A stretch of DNA of 44,181 bases from contig MFRL01000016.1 in assembly GCA_001784565.1 (NCBI GenBank), positions 1 to 44,181 on the forward strand, written 5' to 3'. The position numbers and the translations under genes are program-made. The DNA is from Candidatus Melainabacteria bacterium GWF2_37_15 (GTDB lineage Bacteria > Cyanobacteriota > Vampirovibrionia > Gastranaerophilales > UBA9971). Numbering within the stretch: the stretch's first letter is position 1; each line of letters opens with the position of its first letter. Shown one piece after another: positions 25,257 to 32,907 of this stretch. The notes beneath the pieces are model-generated. The model did no database searches and was not told where the DNA came from. It worked only from the letters and a program-made list of their open reading frames with translations.

Positions 25257-26065
25257 AAGACCTTATAAAACAGGCTTTAATTGAAGATATTGGGCATGGC
25301 GACCTGACAACTTTTACTATAATTCCTGAAAATCAAACTGTAACAGCAAGATATAATGCTCGTGAACAGTGCATTGTAGCAGGGCTGCCGGTTTTAAAAA
25401 TGATATTTGACTTGCTGGGTGGCGATGTAAATATAAATTACCTTGCTAATGAAGGCGATAGGGTGAAAGCAGGACAGGATATAGCTGAAATTTCAGGTAA
25501 TGCAAGGGCAATACTCACGGGGGAGCGTTTATCGTTGAATTTTCTCCAGCGGATGAGCGCTATTGCAACCATGACAGCCAGATATCAGGAAGCAATAAAA
25601 CCATACAAAGCCAGAATTTGCGATACAAGAAAAAGCTGTCCGAATTTCAGGATTTTTGAGAAGTATTCCGTGAGTATTGGAGGCGGCTCGCCGCACAGGT
25701 TTGGTTTGTACGACTGCGTAATGATAAAGGATAACCATATCGCAGCAGCTGGAGGGATTGAGCAGGCTGTGATGGCTGCAAAACAAAAAATTTCGCATAC
25801 TGTAAAAATTGAGGTCGAAACACAATCCATTGAAGAGGTGAAGCAGGCGCTTGAAGCGGGCGCAGATATAATTATGTTCGACAATATGTCTGTGACGCAA
25901 ATGGAAGAGGCAGTTAAATTTGTAAATAGTCAGGCAATAACTGAAGCCAGCGGGACAGTAACATTAGAAAATATCAATAACATTGCTTCTTCAGGGGTGG
26001 ATTATATTTCTACTAGCGCAATTACCGCAAAAGCAGGAATAATTGATATTGGGCTGGACTTCTGA
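25229..26065 (+). CDS. nadC: Nicotinate-nucleotide pyrophosphorylase (carboxylating)
   Basis: NadC converts quinolinate and PRPP to nicotinate mononucleotide. Conserved parts are LIEDIGHGDLTT, ALTGERLSLNFLQRMSAIATMT (here ILTGERLS), ICDTRKSCPNFRIFEKYSVSIGGG with HRFGLYD, IKDNHI and DIIMFDNMS. Length is 278 aa. AAGGAG stands 6 nt before the ATG. The 28-bp overlap with nadB indicates translational coupling. It is the last gene of the presumed 18.4-26.1 kb transcription unit and is followed by palindromic repeats that could end the transcript. Confidence 0.95.
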   Translation: MYSLNNPLVKDLIKQALIEDIGHGDLTTFTIIPENQTVTARYNAREQCIVAGLPVLKMIFDLLGGDVNINYLANEGDRVKAGQDIAEISGNARAILTGERLSLNFLQRMSAIATMTARYQEAIKPYKARICDTRKSCPNFRIFEKYSVSIGGGSPHRFGLYDCVMIKDNHIAAAGGIEQAVMAAKQKISHTVKIEVETQSIEEVKQALEAGADIIMFDNMSVTQMEEAVKFVNSQAITEASGTVTLENINNIASSGVDYISTSAITAKAGIIDIGLDF

Positions 26066-26078
26066 TAGCTTCTCCTTT

Positions 26079-26248
26079 GTCATTCCGAGGAGCGCCTGCA
26101 AGGCGCGACGCGGGAATCTGTCCAGCGTTTATACTAAGCGAATATCGTCATGCTGAACTTGTTTCAGCATCTTGCAAATTTTCAATGTAAAACAAATCAT
26201 GGTTTACAGTTGTTTCTTGGAAAGACCCTGAAACAAGTTCAGGGTGAC
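26079..26248. repeat. Dispersed palindromic repeat cluster after nadC
   Basis: The first block begins GTCATTCCGAGGAGCG and ends CGGGAATCT (26079-26119). Next, GTCATGCTGAACTTGTTTCA plus GCATCTT (26147-26173) and GACCCTGAAACAAGTTCAGG plus GTGAC (26224-26248) are inverted relative to each other and could be the termini of a 102-bp MITE-like unit. The right-hand copy is identical to those at 15960 and 16111. The remaining 90 bp up to the next gene hold only a leader with AAAGGG. Confidence 0.8.
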
Positions 26249-26338
26249 GTCTTAGTTTAAATTTAATCCATATTAGACCATCGCCTGTTTTCGTGCTAAA
26301 TTTCTAAAGGAAGAATTACTTTATTACAAAGGGTAAAA

Positions 26339-27709
26339 ATGTACGATGTAGCAATAATTGGGGCAGGGCCGGCAGGGATTTTTTCAGCGCTGGAATTAAC
26401 AAAGCTAAAACCTGACTGGAAAATAGCGGTTTTTGAAAAAGGGCCGAAAATCGACAAACGAAAATGCCCGGCAAGGGAAGGCCATAAATGTCCGCCATGT
26501 AAAACCTGTAACCTCCTCTGCGGATGGGGTGGAGCAGGGGCATTCAGTGACGGGAAGCTGACTTTGGCCTCAGAAGTTGGTGGCAACCTTATTGAATATA
26601 TGAACCGGTCAGCACTTCAGGATTTGATTTCATACACTGACAATATTTACCTTGATTACGGAGCTACAAATAAGGTTCATGGAAATGATAGCGAAGCTGT
26701 GTCAGAAATCTCAAGACGTGCAAAGCTTGCGGAATTGAAGCTTATCCATTCTCCAATCCGCCATATGGGCTCGGATAAGTCTCAGGGCGTCTTGAAAAAC
26801 ATGTATGACGCATTAAAGGATAAAGTCGAGGTTCATTCAAGTGACCAAGCATATTCCCTGATTATTGAAGGGGATGAAGTTAAGGGATTTACAACTAAAA
26901 GCGGTAAAACAGTAAACGCCAGGTATGTAATAGTTGCACCCGGAAGGGAAGGCGCTGACTGGCTAACCGGAGAGTTTAAGAAATTCGGCGTTGGTCTGGA
27001 AAATAATGCTGTAGATATAGGTGTGAGGGTGGAACTGCCGGCTTCAATTATGGAAGAGCTTACCAGCAAGCTGTATGAAGTAAAATTATTGTATAATGCC
27101 CCAACTTTTGGTGATGATGTAAGAACATTCTGTATGAATCCTAATGGGGAAGTTGTTTGTGAGAATTACGCAGGCATAACAACTGTAAATGGCCATAGTT
27201 ATGCTGAGAAAAAAACTGAATACACTAATTTTGCTTTATTAGTGAGTAAAAAATTCACGGAACCCTTTAAGGAACCTATAGCCTATGGTCAGCACATTGC
27301 AAGGCTGGCAAATATGCTTGCAGGCGGGGTACTTGTGCAGAGATTCGGCGATCTTATGACAGGAAGACGTTCAACCCCGGCAAAAATTGCTGATGGTACG
27401 GTTGTTCCAACATTAAAACATGCAGTTCCCGGTGATTTAAGTCTTGTTCTGCCGCACAGGCACCTTACAAGCATTGTGGAAATGATACAAGCCTTGGACA
27501 AGATAGCGCCGGGTGTTGCATCAAGATATACCCTGCTTTATGGGGTTGAGGTAAAGTTTTACAGCGCAAGGGTTAAACTCTCTAATGAGCTGGAAACCGA
27601 AGGAGTAAAAAACCTTTTTGCAATCGGTGACGGCGCAGGTGTGACAAGAGGGCTTATTCAGGCATCGGCATCAGGAGTTCATGCCGCAAGAGTGATTAGT
27701 TCAAGATAA
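26339..27709 (+). CDS. FAD-dependent oxidoreductase (COG2509-like)
   Basis: This 456-aa flavoprotein has an N-terminal FAD fold YDVAIIGAGPAGIFSALEL, a Cys-rich segment CPAREGHKCPPCKTCNLLCG with GWGGAGAFSDGKL, and a C-terminal NLFAIGDGAGVTRGLIQASA that closes over FAD. It resembles the uncharacterised FAD-dependent dehydrogenase group COG2509. The clustered cysteines could bind metal or be redox-active. The substrate is unknown. It starts after repeats and is followed 18 bp later by the Gfo/Idh gene. Confidence 0.82.
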   Translation: MYDVAIIGAGPAGIFSALELTKLKPDWKIAVFEKGPKIDKRKCPAREGHKCPPCKTCNLLCGWGGAGAFSDGKLTLASEVGGNLIEYMNRSALQDLISYTDNIYLDYGATNKVHGNDSEAVSEISRRAKLAELKLIHSPIRHMGSDKSQGVLKNMYDALKDKVEVHSSDQAYSLIIEGDEVKGFTTKSGKTVNARYVIVAPGREGADWLTGEFKKFGVGLENNAVDIGVRVELPASIMEELTSKLYEVKLLYNAPTFGDDVRTFCMNPNGEVVCENYAGITTVNGHSYAEKKTEYTNFALLVSKKFTEPFKEPIAYGQHIARLANMLAGGVLVQRFGDLMTGRRSTPAKIADGTVVPTLKHAVPGDLSLVLPHRHLTSIVEMIQALDKIAPGVASRYTLLYGVEVKFYSARVKLSNELETEGVKNLFAIGDGAGVTRGLIQASASGVHAARVISSR

Positions 27710-27727
27710 TACAACGGAGAAATACAG

Positions 27728-28723
27728 GTGAGTATTAAAGTAGCGGTTATTGGGTGTGGAACATGGGGCAAGAATCTTGTAAGAAATTTTTACAACCTTG
27801 AAGCCTTGTACAGCGTTTGTGATATTGATTCAGACTTGCTTTGCAAGGTTACGGATGAGCATACGGGTGTTAAGTGCATTTGTGATTTTGATGAAATACT
27901 TGAAACGGAAGAAATTAAAGGTGTGGTAATATCAACACCAAGCCATACTCATTACCCGCTTGTAAAAAAAGCCCTGCATGCCGGTAAAGACGTTTATGTA
28001 GAAAAACCAATATCCACAAATAGCGAAGAAGCAAAGGAATTAATGGATTACGCTGATGAAAAAGGCCTGGTTTTAATGGTAGGGCACTTGCTTTTGTACC
28101 ATCCGGCTGTAAACAGGTTGAAATCTCTTATTAAAGAAGGTGCATTGGGAGATATAACCTATGTGCAAAGTGACAGGCTAAATATAAACTTCTTCAGGAA
28201 TGACAGAAACGTATTATGGGATCTTGCGCCTCATGATTTATCAATGGCAGGTTATGTGCTGGATAAAAAACCTGTAAAAGTAACATCAGCGGTCGGGTAT
28301 TCCGTAAATAACGATGATATAGTTGACATAACGCACATTGACGTGGAATTCGAAGGTGATATTCCTGTTCATTTAAGCGACAGCTGGATTCATTCAGTTA
28401 AAAGAGTCGTTTTGATGGCCAGAGGAACAAAAGCCACTGCTGTTCTTGATGATACATTACCAAGCAAAAAGCTTGAAGTGTATGATAACCTTACACCTGA
28501 CAGACGGCTTATTGAATGTCCTGATTATATTGATATTGAGCCTTTAAAGCTCGAATGCCAGCACTTTTTAAGTTGTATAAAAAATAGGACAAAACCAAGA
28601 ACAGATGGCTTAAATGGTTATGAAACAGTGAAAATTTTAGAAGATGCGGAAAAAATTATGCTGGGGAATAAGTATTCAAAGATCAGCAGTATAAAACTGG
28701 CATCTTCAAGACGGAAAAGATGA
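27728..28723 (+). CDS. Gfo/Idh/MocA family oxidoreductase
   Basis: This NAD(P)-dependent sugar dehydrogenase family member has a Rossmann N-terminus (KVAVIGCGTWGKNLVRNF), the family EKP motif (VYVEKPISTNSEEAKEL) and WDLAPHDLSMA in the substrate half. It is closest in feel to nucleotide-sugar dehydrogenases of the WlbA/WbpB type used in surface polysaccharides, but that is an impression only. The start is GTG 27728 with GGAGA 7 nt upstream. Length is 331 aa. Its 3' end overlaps the convergent acpS by 18 bp. Confidence 0.87.
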   Translation: MSIKVAVIGCGTWGKNLVRNFYNLEALYSVCDIDSDLLCKVTDEHTGVKCICDFDEILETEEIKGVVISTPSHTHYPLVKKALHAGKDVYVEKPISTNSEEAKELMDYADEKGLVLMVGHLLLYHPAVNRLKSLIKEGALGDITYVQSDRLNINFFRNDRNVLWDLAPHDLSMAGYVLDKKPVKVTSAVGYSVNNDDIVDITHIDVEFEGDIPVHLSDSWIHSVKRVVLMARGTKATAVLDDTLPSKKLEVYDNLTPDRRLIECPDYIDIEPLKLECQHFLSCIKNRTKPRTDGLNGYETVKILEDAEKIMLGNKYSKISSIKLASSRRKR

Positions 28724-29113
28724 ATACCCAATCACAGTGGCCAGTGCATCAGTCCTGCTGTGAGAAACACTCACTGCCCACTCGTTTATGCCTAACTTTT
28801 CTTCAAAAGCTTTTGCTTTATTGAAAAGCCTTGTTTTAACAGCCCCGTTGTCGCCCCGGACAACTTCTACATCTTTCCAGTTTATACCTTTATCCCATCC
28901 CAGTTTGTTTATTCCTACGCCAAGCGCCTTAGAAACAGCTTCTTTTACCGCAAAGCGTACAGCTAAGCGTTGGGCGGTAAGGTTGGGGTTTGAAAGACAG
29001 TATTTTATTTCAAGTTCTGTAAAAGTTCGTGTTAAAAACTTTTTTCCATACTTGCTAAAAACCTCTCCTATCCTCTCAATTTCGCATATATCATTGCCAA
29101 GAAATATTTTCAT
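28706..29113 (-). CDS. acpS: Holo-[acyl-carrier-protein] synthase
   Basis: AcpS transfers 4'-phosphopantetheine from CoA to acyl carrier protein. Motifs are FLGNDICEIERI (metal Asp) and RFAVKEAVSKALGVG (metal Glu), then a C-terminal WAVSVSHSRTDALATVIG. Length is 135 aa. Start codons at 29113 and 29119 are both possible; I used the inner one. Its start lies inside the 3' end of the upstream 107-aa gene, so they are probably co-translated. Confidence 0.92.
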   Translation of the reverse strand: MKIFLGNDICEIERIGEVFSKYGKKFLTRTFTELEIKYCLSNPNLTAQRLAVRFAVKEAVSKALGVGINKLGWDKGINWKDVEVVRGDNGAVKTRLFNKAKAFEEKLGINEWAVSVSHSRTDALATVIGYSSFPS

Positions 29114-29414
29114 TTTCATACATCATTGAAATAATTGTGTCTCTGAATAATTCCTGTACTTCTGCTGGGGGTAAAAATTTCAGCATTTCAATTGCTGAGT
29201 GAAATACATCATCTTTATCATACCAGCGTTTTCCAATTTTTAAACCTTCATTTTTTAATGTTTCCAGAAAAGCGTCTTTATCTGCTTGCCTGCTAATCGC
29301 AGATTGTATTATCTCAAGAGCAAAGGCATATCGCAAATTCTGGTCAAGTCCCCGCAGGGATTCCATAATCGTCCTGAGCTCTTCAGTTTTATCATACCAG
29401 CGACTATAATTCAT
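29091..29414 (-). CDS. Small helical protein with a duplicated RWYDK motif
   Basis: I do not recognise this 107-aa protein. It contains S-R-W-Y-D-K near residue 5 and K-R-W-Y-D-K near 62, each followed by a helical segment (ELRTIMESLRGL; DVFHSAIEMLKFLPPAEV), which suggests an internal duplication. No signal peptide or membrane segment is seen. It overlaps the start of acpS by 23 bp on the same strand, so it may be expressed with fatty acid synthesis genes. Its function is unknown. Confidence 0.7.
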   Translation of the reverse strand: MNYSRWYDKTEELRTIMESLRGLDQNLRYAFALEIIQSAISRQADKDAFLETLKNEGLKIGKRWYDKDDVFHSAIEMLKFLPPAEVQELFRDTIISMMYENENISWQ

Positions 29415-29579
29415 CTAAAATGCTTTCTATAACTTAATAAAAGAATATTCGAGATATTTACTAAAAAACTTAATATATATCCTGTGCATATCCTGGTGAA
29501 ATTACTTTAATATTAACCTATTTTAGGTTATTTTAAATTAGAATTATGTAAGTTTACAAAAATTAAAAAAGGTAAATAA

Positions 29580-30383
29580 ATGAAAAATGAAAACCTTGGA
29601 ATCGACATAGGCGGGACTAAAATATTTTTTGCTTGCGTGGATCAGGAAAAAGTTGTCAGTGATGTAATATCATATGCTACACCCGATACAGCGCAAGGAA
29701 TCTTAAATTGTGTTTGTGAGGGAATAGAAAAGTTTCACCATATTAAAGCTATCGGTATAGCAACAGCGGGCACAGTTGACCTGAAAAATTCACAGGTCAC
29801 AGGCTCAACAGGTAATTTACCGCAGGGATACAGTGATTTAAACTTTGGGAAAGTTCTCAAGGAAAAATTTAACGTGCCTGTATTTGTTGAAAATGACGCT
29901 AATGCCGCAGCTTATGCAGAATACAAAGCAGGAAGCGCAAGAGGGCATAATAACACAATAACAATAACTCTTGGTACAGGCGTGGGCGGGGGTATTATAG
30001 TAGATGGGAAATTATTAAGAGGCACAACAGGCGCAGCCGCAGAGGTGGGGCATATACCAATTACCTGGGAAAAACGAAGAAAATGCACCTGCGGGTTGTG
30101 GGACTGCTGGGAAGCATACGCCTCCGGCACAGCCTATCATAAGTACAAAGATAGTTATGATGTGTGGGAAGAGTATGTGTCAATGGGCCTGTCCGCATTA
30201 ATAAACGTGTTTGAGCCGGAAAGTATCATTTTAAGCGGGGGCATGGCAAAGCTGGTAAATTATGAAACATTGCGTAACAGAGTAAAGCAGAGGGTTCTCA
30301 TCGCTGATACCCAGATTTTGCCTGCTAAATTTGAGAATTATGCAGGATTACTCGGTGCGGCGTTACTGGCAGAAAATTTATGA
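29580..30383 (+). CDS. ROK family sugar kinase
   Basis: The N-terminal phosphate loop is LGIDIGGTKIFFACVD. The catalytic and metal parts are VENDANAAAYAEY, TLGTGVGGGIIVDG, EVGHIPI and the ROK zinc motif CTCGLWDCWEAYASG. The protein is 267 aa, about 30-40 residues shorter than typical glucokinases, with the loss in the C-terminal helical region. Glucose or N-acetylated amino sugars are likely substrates. Its stop overlaps the convergent orphan gene by 6 bp. The 165-bp gap upstream carries a TAACCTA/TAGGTTA hairpin near 29514-29530. Confidence 0.88.
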   Translation: MKNENLGIDIGGTKIFFACVDQEKVVSDVISYATPDTAQGILNCVCEGIEKFHHIKAIGIATAGTVDLKNSQVTGSTGNLPQGYSDLNFGKVLKEKFNVPVFVENDANAAAYAEYKAGSARGHNNTITITLGTGVGGGIIVDGKLLRGTTGAAAEVGHIPITWEKRRKCTCGLWDCWEAYASGTAYHKYKDSYDVWEEYVSMGLSALINVFEPESIILSGGMAKLVNYETLRNRVKQRVLIADTQILPAKFENYAGLLGAALLAENL

Positions 30384-30848
30384 TAGTATATTAAGAACCT
30401 GCTTTATTTTTCCTTTTTTTGCGATAACTTCGCTTTTTTTATCGTTAATTACGCCTAACATTTCTTGCATATAGGGTTTATGTACTTCTATAGCCTCTGG
30501 AATTCTTTTTTCATCTTTTATTGCTTCATCAAGTGCAATCTTTCGTTTGTTGTTAAACCAATTTTCAAAGTCGATATATTCCTGGCCACCTTCAAAAATT
30601 TTCTCTTCTGGACTGTTCCCATTTGTAACAAGTCTTGCTTCGTAACTTTTGGGAGTATATATAGGCGTAAGAATATCAAGCTTAATAGTCCCTGGTTTAA
30701 CATTAATCGTAACAATATCATCAGGCCTTGATTTATCTCTTTCAGTTTTTTGTTTCGCCCTTTTTATACTTTTCAGGGTTTTATCGGAAAGAGTTGATAG
30801 ATAGTCTATGCTTCCTTCAACATGGCAATGCGCTCCGAAATTTATCAT
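30378..30848 (-). CDS. Orphan protein with N-terminal INFG motif
   Basis: I do not recognise this 156-aa protein. It starts MINFGAHCHVEGSIDYL. Its middle is Lys-rich with a beta-like DIVTINVKPGTIKLDIL segment, and the C-terminal half is helical and basic. The start ATG (30846-30848) is supported by GAGGG 7 nt upstream. The N-terminal I-N plus F-G is shared with other orphans at 38620-38952 and 42483-42842. No signal peptide is seen. An IS element lies 65 bp upstream of its start and may have cut off its original promoter. Confidence 0.7.
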   Translation of the reverse strand: MINFGAHCHVEGSIDYLSTLSDKTLKSIKRAKQKTERDKSRPDDIVTINVKPGTIKLDILTPIYTPKSYEARLVTNGNSPEEKIFEGGQEYIDFENWFNNKRKIALDEAIKDEKRIPEAIEVHKPYMQEMLGVINDKKSEVIAKKGKIKQVLNILS

Positions 30849-30924
30849 TTTATTTCCCTCATAAAATATTTAACCTGTTTATATAAATCCGGTAAAAATA
30901 AAAATTAATAGTTAACTCGAATTG

Positions 30925-31707
30925 CTAAATAGCCAAATCCAACTCAAGGATTAAGTTATAGCTACAAAGAATGGCATAAAGCCTGGATAAAAAAGAAGGC
31001 ATTTTGCGAACTCGGATTTTATCAAGTCCGAGTTTCGTCTTTAAAAATCCAAAAACATTTTCAATCCATTGACGTTCTTTACCCCCTGTTATCTTCACTT
31101 TTACCTGTTTATCTTTCCAAAACTTTTCCCACACCTCGGCATTCCTGCTCCCCCTATCGCAAAGAACCCACTTATCTTGTAAATCTTCGAGCAAGTTTTC
31201 CAATTGCCTTACCTCAGCCCCAGTTCCAATGCTAATATGGGAAATTTTACCCTCAGAATCAATTACCATTTCAAGTAAAAAGCCAAAATACCAATTCTTT
31301 TTACTTGTTGAATAAACTTTTCTTGCATTCCTGAAGCTTTTTGCAAATTTACCCCTTATGGCTTCCATTACGCTTATAGTTGTTCCGTCTGCAACAACGC
31401 CAAAACTGTTGAGGTTAGCAAGTTTTTGCATTATTACCATCAAATATTCTCGATTATTGTTGAACAATCTTGTAATTCTGGAGTATTCAGGGATATGTGG
31501 AAAAAGATGCTTGCAATTGAATAAAAGCCAATAGTGAAAACGTTTTAAGTCACAAAACGGTTTTAATATTGGATGTAATATCATCAATGTTAATATTTCA
31601 GATTCGCTTAATCTACCTGCTGGCCCTGGCTTTGGGTCTATTTTTATGGATTTGATAATATCATCAACTACTGCGAAAATATTTATTGTTAATTCAATAT
31701 CGTTCAA
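30925..31707 (-). CDS. IS982 family-like transposase
   Basis: This 260-aa DDE transposase resembles the IS982 family. The acidic residues are in VVADGTTIS (first Asp), WVLCDRGSRN (second Asp) and ERQWIENVFGFLKTKL (Glu). The N-terminal half contains SEILTLMILHPIL and HYWLLFNCKHLFPHIPEYSRI, typical of the family. The start is TTG (31705-31707), 8 nt after AGGAGG. That ribosome site is one arm of a perfect hairpin (31712-31743), so translation is probably repressed. The gene fills nearly the whole element. Confidence 0.88.
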   Translation of the reverse strand: MNDIELTINIFAVVDDIIKSIKIDPKPGPAGRLSESEILTLMILHPILKPFCDLKRFHYWLLFNCKHLFPHIPEYSRITRLFNNNREYLMVIMQKLANLNSFGVVADGTTISVMEAIRGKFAKSFRNARKVYSTSKKNWYFGFLLEMVIDSEGKISHISIGTGAEVRQLENLLEDLQDKWVLCDRGSRNAEVWEKFWKDKQVKVKITGGKERQWIENVFGFLKTKLGLDKIRVRKMPSFLSRLYAILCSYNLILELDLAI

Positions 31708-31711
31708 TTTA

Positions 31712-31743
31712 GAAACCTCCTACTCTTACTAATAGGAGGTTTC
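31712..31743 (-). promoter_or_regulatory. Hairpin hiding the transposase ribosome site
   Basis: GAAACCTCCTA (31712-31722) and TAGGAGGTTTC (31733-31743) are perfect 11-bp inverted repeats with a 10-nt loop. On the minus strand the 3' arm contains the AGGAGG used by the transposase. Transcripts reading in from outside would fold and block translation, a control known in other insertion sequences. Confidence 0.7.
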
Positions 31744-31830
31744 GCCTATATATGAATTTTTTTCAAATCAACTAGCAATTCGAGTTAGTTAGTTAATAAA
31801 TAATTAATTATTCTTTACAATGCTTAATTT

Positions 31831-31839
31831 TGCTATAAT
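31831..31839 (+). promoter_or_regulatory. Extended -10 promoter of the PAS kinase gene
   Basis: TGCTATAAT is an extended -10 element with TATAAT exactly 6 nt before the ATG at 31846, so transcription would begin at the start codon. No Shine-Dalgarno sequence is present. It lies outside the IS right end, in original sequence. Confidence 0.6.
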
Positions 31840-31845
31840 TTAATT

Positions 31846-32907
31846 ATGAAAATTGAACTTTATAAACAAATATTTGAAAACCTGCCTGAGGGAGTAGCAA
31901 TATGTGATGCCCAACAGTCTATTATTGATGTAAATAAAAATTTTGAAAAACTTACAAAATTCTCCAGGGAAGAATTAATAGGCACCAGCCTTCTCGACAT
32001 AATAAAATTTACAAAAGAAGCATGTAATGTTTGCGAAGAAGATGATAATGATGCATACCAGATTGGGGAGTTAAAGGATAAAGATAATAAACTTACCTGC
32101 ATAAGGATAAATCAATCAAAAACCGCAGAAAAAAATATTATTTATTTGGTAATTCCATTTTCCAGCATTGCATTCTTAAATCAGGCGCATATTGATTTTG
32201 TCAGCACAGTTAGCCATGAGCTAAGAACACCTCTTACCAGCATAAAAGGATTTGCAGATACCCTGCTGAGCGCTGGGAATAGCCTTACGCAGGAACAGCA
32301 GATAAGATTTATTGGCATTATTAAAAGCCAGGTGGACAGGCTTACCAGGCTTGTGGAAAACCTGCTTACTGTTTCCAAGCTTGAGGCAAAGCAATCCAAG
32401 CCTATTTATAAAGCAGTAGAAGTAAAGAAGATGGTTGAAAGTATTTTATGCAGCATACAGCATAAAGCCAAGAATCATAAAATAGAAGTAAATATCCTGC
32501 CCAGTCTGCCGCCTGTATGGGCTGATACTGATAAACTCGAGCAGGTACTCATGAACCTTGTGGATAATGCTGTAAAATACTCAAATCCCGGCACTATGGT
32601 TAATATTGAGGCTGGATTCGTTCCAAACGATACAGATACTATTGAAATAAAGGTTAAAGACCAGGGTTTTGGCATACCTAAGGAGCATATATCAAAAATA
32701 TTTACTAAATTTTCAAGAATAGACAGCCCTCTTACCAGAGGAGTGCAGGGAACCGGGCTTGGTTTGTATATTACAAAGTCTCTGGTGCAAAGTATGAAAG
32801 GCGATATAGTCGTTGAAAGCAGTGATAAAGGGTCAATGTTTACTCTGACACTGCCTGTAGCTTCTCCTGAAATTTACACTCAACAAAAATTCCAGGAGAG
32901 AGAGTAA
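31846..32907 (+). CDS. PAS-domain sensor histidine kinase
   Basis: This 353-aa kinase lacks membrane segments. A PAS domain spans about residues 5-105 (FENLPEGVAICDAQQSIIDV). The phospho-acceptor is His124 in STVSHELRTPLTSIKGF. The ATPase part has VLMNLVDNAVKYSN, VKDQGFGIPKEH and GVQGTGLGLYITKSLV. Its stop overlaps the start of the REC-GGDEF gene (TAATG), so the regulator is probably its partner. The two cysteines in ACNVCEED within PAS might serve sensing; this is speculative. Confidence 0.92.
   Translation: MKIELYKQIFENLPEGVAICDAQQSIIDVNKNFEKLTKFSREELIGTSLLDIIKFTKEACNVCEEDDNDAYQIGELKDKDNKLTCIRINQSKTAEKNIIYLVIPFSSIAFLNQAHIDFVSTVSHELRTPLTSIKGFADTLLSAGNSLTQEQQIRFIGIIKSQVDRLTRLVENLLTVSKLEAKQSKPIYKAVEVKKMVESILCSIQHKAKNHKIEVNILPSLPPVWADTDKLEQVLMNLVDNAVKYSNPGTMVNIEAGFVPNDTDTIEIKVKDQGFGIPKEHISKIFTKFSRIDSPLTRGVQGTGLGLYITKSLVQSMKGDIVVESSDKGSMFTLTLPVASPEIYTQQKFQERE

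Larger units (their letters stand above)
30914..31786 (-). mobile_element. IS982-like insertion sequence (873 bp)
   Basis: Perfect 14-bp terminal inverted repeats AACTCGAATTGCTA (30914-30927) and TAGCAATTCGAGTT (31773-31786) bound a single transposase gene. A 4-bp direct repeat AGTT flanks both ends (30910-30913 and 31787-31790), the likely target duplication. The transposase frame is open and the ends are intact, so the element looks recent and possibly active. It sits between an orphan gene and a two-component operon without breaking either. Confidence 0.88.

Noticed and set aside
31814-31839. TTTACA as the -35 box of the PAS kinase promoter
   Set aside because: The spacer to TATAAT would be only 14 nt; the TGC extension before TATAAT explains recognition better.
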